From: Brevundimonas sp. NIBR11
GTDB taxonomy: Bacteria > Pseudomonadota > Alphaproteobacteria > Caulobacterales > Caulobacteraceae
Assembly (NCBI RefSeq): GCF_027912535.1
Contig: NZ_CP115465.1
Coordinates: 3,018,001 to 3,082,000, forward strand
Length of the DNA stretch: 64,000 nucleotides
Direction: 5' to 3'
In this document: in pieces, positions 58,452 through 64,000 of the stretch
Numbering within the stretch: position 1 is the first letter of the stretch
Layout: every line of letters begins with the position of its first letter
Notes under the pieces: generated by a model
What the model was told of the DNA's origin: nothing
Seen by the model: the letters and a program-made list of their open reading frames with translations, nothing else
The model's database searches: none
Position numbers and translations under genes: made by a program

Positions 58452-61292
58452 ATGAAACTGGCTCTTCTTCTCGGCGTCGCCCTGACGCCGCTTGTCTTCG
58501 CCGGCGCCGCCGCCGCCGAACTCCCGGCCATCTCCGCCGAAGCGCCCGAGGCGGGCGAAACCCTCTACGGCCGGGTCTACGGCGCCAACGGCGCGGGCCT
58601 GCCGGGCGCCGAGGTCGTCGTCGTCCAGACCGGCCGCCGCGCCGTCGCCGACGCCCAGGGCGCCTTCACCCTGACCGGCCTCGCCCCCGGCGCCGCTACT
58701 CTGGAGGTGCGCTACCTCGGCCTGCCCACGGCGACGCAAGCCGTAACCCTTGAAGCCGGCGTGGCCACCTCGGTGGAAATCCTCGTCGGCGCCGGCGGCG
58801 AAGGCGGCGACGAGATCGAGGACGTCGTCGTCACCGGCGTGATCACCGACGGCATCGCCCGCTCGCTGAACCAGCAGCGCTCCGCCTTCGGCACACTGAA
58901 CGTCCTCTCGGCCGACGCAATCGGCCGCTATCCCGACCCGAACGTCGCCGAGTCGCTGCAGCGGGTGCAAGGCATCGCCATCCAGCGCGACCAGGGCGAG
59001 GGCCGCTACATCAACGTGCGTGGCGCGCCGTCGTCCTTCACCGCCGTCTCGGTCGACGGCGTGGCCATCCCGGCCGTGTCGCCCACCACACGCGCGGTCG
59101 ATCTGGACACCCTGCCGTCCGACATCGTCTCCTCGGTCGAGGTCGCCAAGACCCTGTCGCCGAGCCAGGACGCCGACTCGATCGCCGGCGCGGTGAACAT
59201 CAATACCCGTTCGCCCTTCGACCATCGCCGCCTGGCGATCAGCGCCTACGGCGGCGGCAGCTACAACGACTACGGCGGCTCGGACACCCGCGCCGGCGCG
59301 ACGATCTCGAACGTCTTCGGTGCGGACCAGACCTTCGGCGCCCTCGTGTCGCTCAGCTATTCCGAGACCAACCGTCGGCCGGACAATGTCGAGAACGCCT
59401 GGAACTTCAACTCCACGGTCAACCGCTATGTGATCGACGAGACCCTGTTCAAGGACTACGAGACCCAGCGCACGCGTCAGGCCCTGACCGGCGCCCTGGA
59501 ATGGCGTCCGAACGACGCGACCCGCGCCTGGCTGCGCGGCTCCTACGCCCGGTTCAACGACGACGAATACCGCGACACCCTGCGCTTCACCTATTCGGAC
59601 GGCACGATCGCGGCCGGCGCGACCAATGCGGCGGCCACCTTCAACAACGCTCGCATCTACAAGGCCCTGCGTCACCGCGAGCAGAACAATGAGATCAAGA
59701 CCCTGAACGGCGGCGTCGAACAGACGTTCGAGAATGGCGCGATCCTGGACATGACGATCGCCTGGGCCGGCAGCGAGCAGACCTATCCGCACCGCGACGA
59801 GCTGGTCTATCGCTCGGGCGCCCAGACGCTCAGCTACGACACCACCGACCACTATTCGCCGACCTACGGCGCGTTCGCGTCCAGCTACTACCTGACTCCA
59901 GCCAACTTCGCCTTCCGTGAAAACACCTTCCGCTCGAACACGACGGAGCAGGAAGACACCTCGCTGAAGGCCAACCTCGAGCTGCCCAGCGTGATCGGCG
60001 ACCGCGACGTGATCTGGAAATTCGGCGGCAAGTTCAGCACTCGCGACGTCTTCGCCGACGAGGAACGCTACCGCGACCGCAGCACGACCGCTCCGGTCAA
60101 TCCGGGCGCGCTGGCCGGACTGCTGAGCGACCGTGAATCGCGCAACTACGACTACGACCTCGGCTTCAAGTTCGATCACGGCCTGGTCAGCGATTATCTC
60201 GACCAGATCCGCCTCCTGTCGACCAACGCCGCCGCGCGCCGCATCCCGCAGTCCTGGACCGCCGACTATACGGTCACCGAGGACATCCTGGCCGGCTACG
60301 GTCAGGCCCAGTTTGACATAGGCGCCACCAACGTCCTGATCGGCCTCCGCGTCGAGAAGACCGACTTCAACAGCGGCTCCTTCCTGGCCGTGGCCAGCAC
60401 CGCCGCCGGCAATGTGCAGGGCTATGTGCAGAGCCCGGTCTTCGTCCAGCGCGACCGCACGGACTGGTTCCCGAACCTGACCCTGCGCCATGCCTTCTCG
60501 GATGACCTGATCGGCCGCTTCGCCCTGACGCGCGCCATCTCGCGCCCCGACTACGTCGACGTCGCGCCGCGCATTCTAGAAACGACCGACGGCGGCCGGA
60601 CCACGGTATCGCGCGGCAATCCGAACCTGGAATCGACCCTGTCAAACAACGTCGACGCCGGACTGGAATACTACCTGCGTCCGCTCGGCGTGATCTCCGT
60701 CAACGCCTTCTACAAGGACCTGGAGGACTTCCGGTACACCCTGACCTTCGACGGTCCGTACACGACCTCGACCGGCACGGTGACCGCCAACATCACAGAG
60801 GCTCTGAACGCCCCGGAAGGTCACCTGGCCGGCGTCGAGTTCAACTGGCAGCAGACCTTCGACTTCCTGCCGGGCTGGGCTTCGGGCTTCGGCGTCTTCG
60901 CCAACTACACCCTGACGGACGCCGAGATCAAAACCGACATCTCCTACGCCGGACGCAACGCCTTCGTCCTGCCCGGCCAGTCGGACGAGATCTACAATGC
61001 GGCCCTGTTCTACGAGAACTACGGCTTCTCGGCCCGGGTCTCTTATACGCACCGGGGCGACTTCCTGGAGGCGATCAACGCCACCAACGCCGGCTTGGAC
61101 CTGTACGTCGAGGGTCGCGGCCAGCTGGACTTCACAACCAGTTACGACTTCGGAAACGGGGTGGAAGTGTTCGGCGAGGCCAAGAACCTGACCGACGAGG
61201 CAGGCGTCCGCTACTACGGCTCGCGCGAGCGGACCTACGAGTACGAGAAGTTCGGCTACAACGTCTTCATGGGCGTCCGCTTCAAGCTCTAG
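58452..61292 (+). CDS. TonB-dependent receptor with N-terminal carboxypeptidase-like domain
   Basis: A 946-aa outer-membrane receptor. Signal MKLALLLGVALTPLVFAGAAAA; a CarboxypepD_reg-like domain (about 35-110: LYGRVYGANGAGLPGAEVVVV, VADAQGAFTLTGLAPG); the TonB box/plug region begins with EDVVVTG and continues SLNQQRSAFGTLNVLSADAIGRYPDPNVAESLQRVQG to the plug; the C-terminal 22-strand barrel ends in FMGVRFKL with a terminal aromatic-Arg-Phe-x-Leu. It is of the size used for carbohydrates or large organics by Caulobacterales. The divergent phytase suggests phytate or its products, or an iron/phosphate-linked ligand. Confidence 0.95.
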   Translation: MKLALLLGVALTPLVFAGAAAAELPAISAEAPEAGETLYGRVYGANGAGLPGAEVVVVQTGRRAVADAQGAFTLTGLAPGAATLEVRYLGLPTATQAVTLEAGVATSVEILVGAGGEGGDEIEDVVVTGVITDGIARSLNQQRSAFGTLNVLSADAIGRYPDPNVAESLQRVQGIAIQRDQGEGRYINVRGAPSSFTAVSVDGVAIPAVSPTTRAVDLDTLPSDIVSSVEVAKTLSPSQDADSIAGAVNINTRSPFDHRRLAISAYGGGSYNDYGGSDTRAGATISNVFGADQTFGALVSLSYSETNRRPDNVENAWNFNSTVNRYVIDETLFKDYETQRTRQALTGALEWRPNDATRAWLRGSYARFNDDEYRDTLRFTYSDGTIAAGATNAAATFNNARIYKALRHREQNNEIKTLNGGVEQTFENGAILDMTIAWAGSEQTYPHRDELVYRSGAQTLSYDTTDHYSPTYGAFASSYYLTPANFAFRENTFRSNTTEQEDTSLKANLELPSVIGDRDVIWKFGGKFSTRDVFADEERYRDRSTTAPVNPGALAGLLSDRESRNYDYDLGFKFDHGLVSDYLDQIRLLSTNAAARRIPQSWTADYTVTEDILAGYGQAQFDIGATNVLIGLRVEKTDFNSGSFLAVASTAAGNVQGYVQSPVFVQRDRTDWFPNLTLRHAFSDDLIGRFALTRAISRPDYVDVAPRILETTDGGRTTVSRGNPNLESTLSNNVDAGLEYYLRPLGVISVNAFYKDLEDFRYTLTFDGPYTTSTGTVTANITEALNAPEGHLAGVEFNWQQTFDFLPGWASGFGVFANYTLTDAEIKTDISYAGRNAFVLPGQSDEIYNAALFYENYGFSARVSYTHRGDFLEAINATNAGLDLYVEGRGQLDFTTSYDFGNGVEVFGEAKNLTDEAGVRYYGSRERTYEYEKFGYNVFMGVRFKL

Positions 61293-61318
61293 GCCTTAGA
61301 AGCGTCTCCAAACGGGAA

Positions 61319-61346
61319 GGGCCGGGCGGCGACGTCCGGCCCTTTT
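61319..61346 (+). terminator. intrinsic terminator of the TonB receptor gene
   Basis: GGGCCGGGCG, tetraloop GCGA, CGTCCGGCCC, then TTTT; the 10-bp stem has one G-T pair and the flanking AA-TT can extend it. It starts 27 bp after the stop. Confidence 0.93.
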
Positions 61347-61496
61347 CGTTGTTCACACGGCCTTCAACAGGGATCGCGTCAATGCAACTGGACCCGCGCC
61401 GGGTCTGGCCCTACCGCCTGTCGGTGGATTTCGGCGCCGGGCTTGCAACCCTGTGAACGACAGTTCTCACGCGTGCCAAGACGGGAAAGACCGAAG

Positions 61497-63377
61497 ATGT
61501 TCATGGAAGGCGACATCGACTGGGTGCTGGTGCTGGGCGTCGTCGCCGCAGTGACATCGGTCGTCGCCGTCCTGGCCCTGGTCTTCGCCGCGACCAATCG
61601 GACGCGCCATGTCTCGACCTCGGACGAACTGGACGCCGTGTCCAGGGCGCGAGAGGCGGCCGAGACGCGACTGTATGAGACCCTCAACGCCATTCCCGTC
61701 GCCCTGGTCCAGACGGATCGCGGCGGCAAATTCGTGTTCGCCAACAGGGCGGCCCACCAGCTCATGGGTCGTCGCGACGCCGAGCTGATCGGCCTGCGCT
61801 TCCACTCCGCGACCTGGGGCATCACCTATCCCGACGGCCGGCCGGTGCCGCCGGATCTTCTGCCCAGCGCGCGCGCCCTGCGCGGTCAGACGGTCAAGGG
61901 CTTCCAGCACATCCTCGCCAACCCGGCGACGCGTCGCAAGATGCTGGTCTCGGTCACGGCCATGCCGATCGAGGACGCCCAGGGCCAGATCATCGGCTCG
62001 ACGGCGGCCATCGTCGAGACCGAAGGCCTGACCACGCCCGAAGTGATCGAGCCGGAAGTCCCCGCCGTTCGGCCCGCCGACGACCTGACGCGGCGCGTTT
62101 TCGAGGCCGCATCCAGCGCCCTTGTGGTCGTCTCCGCCCACGGCGTCGTCCGCGAGGCCAACGCCCAGGCCCTGGCCCTGTTCGGCCGCGGGCAGGACGT
62201 CATCGGCGCCGATTTCGCCGACCAGTTTCTGGGCGAGTCCGAGCGTGTCGAAGGCCGCCAGACACTGCGCGCCGCGATCAACGCCGCGCCCGGTGAGGCC
62301 GATTCGATCGTGTCCGGTCAGGGCGGAGCCAACGGCGTGACCTGGCGCATCCTGTCGCTCAGCACCCCGGGTGAGCCCGTCGACGCCCTGCTTCTGGCCG
62401 GCGATCCCGTGGCGCAGACGATGGAGATCGAAGCGGAACCTGTCGTTGCGATCGGGGCGCTCGCGGAGCCTGCTATCGACCCGAAAACCGAGGAAACGGA
62501 GGACGTCGCCCTGGTCGAGCCGATCGTCGACCTCGCGCCCCAACTCGAGGCCGCCGCCGCGCGCGAGGCTCAGCTGCAGGCGGAACTCGACGCCGCCCGC
62601 ACCCAGATCGAAACCGAACGCGCCCAGGCCGAACGGGCGGCGGAGGCCGCACGCGCCGAGGTTCTGTCCCAGGTCGAGACCGGCAATGCGGCCTCGCGTC
62701 GTCTGGAGAGAGTGGGCCGCCTGACCGGCGGCGTGGCCCAAGATTTCAACGCCCTGCTCGCGGTCATGACCAGCGCGCTCGACATGATGCTGAAGACCGC
62801 CGACGATCCCGCGCGGGTCAGACGTCTGGGTCAGGCGGCCCTGGCCGCCGGCCAGCGCGGCGAGGCCCTGACCCGTCGCCTCTCGGCCTTCTCCCAGGGC
62901 GAGGACGCTCATGCCCAGGTGCTGGACGCCGGCGTCATGCTGCGCGCCATGGAAAGCCGTCTGCGAGCCCTGGCGGGACCCGGCGTCGACCTGATGATCG
63001 AGGGACCGTCGGGCGAAGCCCAGGTGCGGGTCGATCCCGTCGGCTTCGAGGGCGCGGTGCAGGCCCTGGTCCGCAATGCGGTCGAGGCCCAGGATGGCGC
63101 CGGATCGGTCGCCGTGCGGCTGGAGGCTCTCGCGGACGGCGGGGCGCGGCTGACGGTGCGCGACACCGGTCCGGGGCTGGACGCGACGACAGCGGCGCGG
63201 GCGATGGAGCCCTTCTTCACCACCCGCGACGGGGCGGCCGGTCTGGGTCTGGCCCAGGTCCATGCCTTCGCCCGCCAGTCGGGCGGCGTCCTGACCCTGA
63301 CCGGCGCGGAAGGCGAGGGCGCGGAGGCGACCCTGACCCTGCCGGCCGCCGGGCAGCGGATTGAAAGCGCGGCCTGA
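61497..63377 (+). CDS. PAS-type histidine-kinase-like protein without phosphoacceptor His
   Basis: A 626-aa membrane protein. One N-terminal helix (about 8-33: WVLVLGVVAAVTSVVAVLALVF), a PAS domain (LYETLNAIPVALVQTDRGGKFVFANRAAHQLMG), a second PAS-like domain (VFEAASSALVVVSAHGVVREANAQALALFG), a coiled coil (about 340-400) and a kinase core. The H-box reads GRLTGGVAQDFNALLAVM, that is Gln415 where the family has His (GGVAHDFNN). The ATPase part looks intact: VRNAVEA, VRDTGPGLD, MEPFFTT, GLGLAQVHAFARQSGG. I used the ATG at 61497; one at 61503 is also possible. Confidence 0.85.
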   Translation: MFMEGDIDWVLVLGVVAAVTSVVAVLALVFAATNRTRHVSTSDELDAVSRAREAAETRLYETLNAIPVALVQTDRGGKFVFANRAAHQLMGRRDAELIGLRFHSATWGITYPDGRPVPPDLLPSARALRGQTVKGFQHILANPATRRKMLVSVTAMPIEDAQGQIIGSTAAIVETEGLTTPEVIEPEVPAVRPADDLTRRVFEAASSALVVVSAHGVVREANAQALALFGRGQDVIGADFADQFLGESERVEGRQTLRAAINAAPGEADSIVSGQGGANGVTWRILSLSTPGEPVDALLLAGDPVAQTMEIEAEPVVAIGALAEPAIDPKTEETEDVALVEPIVDLAPQLEAAAAREAQLQAELDAARTQIETERAQAERAAEAARAEVLSQVETGNAASRRLERVGRLTGGVAQDFNALLAVMTSALDMMLKTADDPARVRRLGQAALAAGQRGEALTRRLSAFSQGEDAHAQVLDAGVMLRAMESRLRALAGPGVDLMIEGPSGEAQVRVDPVGFEGAVQALVRNAVEAQDGAGSVAVRLEALADGGARLTVRDTGPGLDATTAARAMEPFFTTRDGAAGLGLAQVHAFARQSGGVLTLTGAEGEGAEATLTLPAAGQRIESAA

Positions 63378-63439
63378 TCGCTTGGCTTGGCCAAGGGGCA
63401 TGATAGGTTAACGAACGTCGTTTCGTTCGGAGGCTGGAC

Positions 63440-63946
63440 TTGAAGATCCTGCGGTTCGTTCTGGTTCTGGCCGTCATCGGCTATGCGGGCTGGCTGGCCT
63501 GGCCCTTCATTTCCCCCTTCTTCGAGGGCGCCGATCCCTCGGTCGCGACGGAGCGGGCCTCCGCCACGGTCGAGGCCGGCGGCGGCATCCCCCAGGCCGC
63601 GTTATGGATCGGCGCGGTGGTCCTCTATCTGGTCGCGGCCTTCATGCTGGGTTCGGGCAACCCAAGAGCGGCCGTAGCCTACTTCCTCGGCTTCCTCGCC
63701 GACGCCGCCCTGCGTCTTGCCATCGACCGGTCCAGCGGCGGGGGACCGGCCAGCGCCTCGATCCAGGCCGATACCTATGCGGGCGGCGGCGCGATCGCCC
63801 AGCGATCGGCCGAAGCCGTTCCCGCCGGTCTGGCCGTCGACCCGACCTGGCTGATCCTCGGAGTCCTGCTGGTCGTGGGGGTCATCATCGTGGCGGTGTT
63901 GCGACGGAGACGTCGGCAACGACAGGCCGGTCATCTCACCGTCTGA
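63440..63946 (+). CDS. membrane protein of unknown function
   Basis: A 168-aa protein with a TTG start (GGAGG about six bases upstream). It has an N-terminal helix (FVLVLAVIGYAGWLAWPFI), a middle pair of helices (AALWIGAVVLYLVAAFML and VAYFLGFLADAALRLAI), a polar Gly/Ser segment and a C-terminal helix (WLILGVLLVVGVIIVAVL) followed by a basic RRRRRQRQ. I recognise no family. It stands 62 bp behind the His-less kinase gene in the same direction. Confidence 0.7.
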   Translation: MKILRFVLVLAVIGYAGWLAWPFISPFFEGADPSVATERASATVEAGGGIPQAALWIGAVVLYLVAAFMLGSGNPRAAVAYFLGFLADAALRLAIDRSSGGGPASASIQADTYAGGGAIAQRSAEAVPAGLAVDPTWLILGVLLVVGVIIVAVLRRRRRQRQAGHLTV

Positions 63947-63950
63947 ACGC

Positions 63951-63972
63951 CCCTCGCCAGACGAGGCGAGGG
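63951..63972. other. hairpin after the last membrane protein gene
   Basis: CCCTCGCC, loop AGACGA, GGCGAGGG is a perfect 8-bp stem five bases after the stop codon. The following TTCCC is not a good U-run, so it is only a possible terminator. Confidence 0.5.
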
Positions 63973-64000
63973 TTCCCATATCCGCCGCAGCGGTTGACCG

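Noticed and set aside
57102..60491. Minus-strand frame of 1129 codons covering the phytase and running antisense to the TonB receptor
   Set aside because: Only the part from 58205 down is the phytase, with signal peptide and BPP motifs; the rest is antisense to the receptor and has no homology.
61467..63401. 644-codon minus-strand frame opposite the kinase-like gene
   Set aside because: No motifs, Gly/Arg/Gln-rich as usual for shadow frames; the plus-strand product has clear PAS and ATPase domains.

Overview
This 64 kb window is a contiguous piece of a high-GC chromosome from an alphaproteobacterium of the order Caulobacterales, most likely Brevundimonas. The evidence is the gene content and neighbourhoods: divergent lysC/ubiG, a grx-nitrilase-DUF1178 run, prmC next to a DUF4167 gene, a CcmC-CcmD-CcmG run, tightly overlapping genes and a large TonB-dependent receptor. 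The genus is an inference. I saw no prophage, insertion sequence, rRNA operon or CRISPR array. Apart from some AT-richer gaps and dispersed palindromes the DNA looks like core chromosome.

Region by region. 1-7.4 kb: start of lysC (truncated by the window edge), ubiG, a small lipoprotein, a GNAT acetyltransferase, a DUF6265 protein, an AraC regulator, DUF1178, a nitrilase-superfamily hydrolase, glutaredoxin, comF and an NDUFAF5-like protein. 7.4-12 kb: envelope and stress proteins (OmpA-like lipoprotein, glycine-zipper lipoprotein, DUF1328, DUF883) around a lipid kinase/metallophosphoesterase/exported protein trio. 12-14.3 kb: fumarylpyruvate hydrolase-like and MaiA-like enzymes plus an aldo/keto-reductase-fold protein that seems to have lost its active site. 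14.4-23.8 kb: mutS, glnD, murJ, trpS, GNAT, OsmC. 23.8-29.6 kb (minus strand): two tandem dienelactone-hydrolase-like genes, purH, ccmG-ccmD-ccmC and cspA. 29.6-38 kb: yihY, prmC, DUF4167, hybrid histidine kinase, rsmB, kup. 38-42.9 kb: Rrf2 regulator with an SDR, a NeuD/NeuB-type sialic-acid-like sugar pair, marC, pyrF. 42.9-47.7 kb: two secreted Gly/Tyr-rich proteins, an SDHAF4 homologue, argG and three consecutive exported helical proteins. 47.8-54.8 kb: M16 peptidase, isoaspartyl peptidase, quinone oxidoreductase with a 2OG-Fe(II) oxygenase, DUF1232, SDR. 54.9-64 kb: tRNA-Gly(GCC), barstar-like protein, a membrane protein built of four repeats, a beta-propeller phytase divergent from a TonB-dependent receptor, and a PAS-type histidine-kinase-like protein without its phosphoacceptor histidine.

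Many neighbours are translationally coupled: stop and start overlap as ATGA, GTGA or TGATG. Four convergent pairs share stop-codon bases. Intrinsic terminators are few, and most have GNRA tetraloops. No single obvious new defence or mobile system is present. The observations I consider most worth following are the His-less kinase, the four-repeat membrane protein with evenly spaced aspartates, the convergent gap with a perfect 18-bp inverted repeat behind a TTGACA hexamer, the trio of exported helical proteins, the active-site-less AKR protein, and a hairpin that covers the ribosome binding site of the hybrid kinase.
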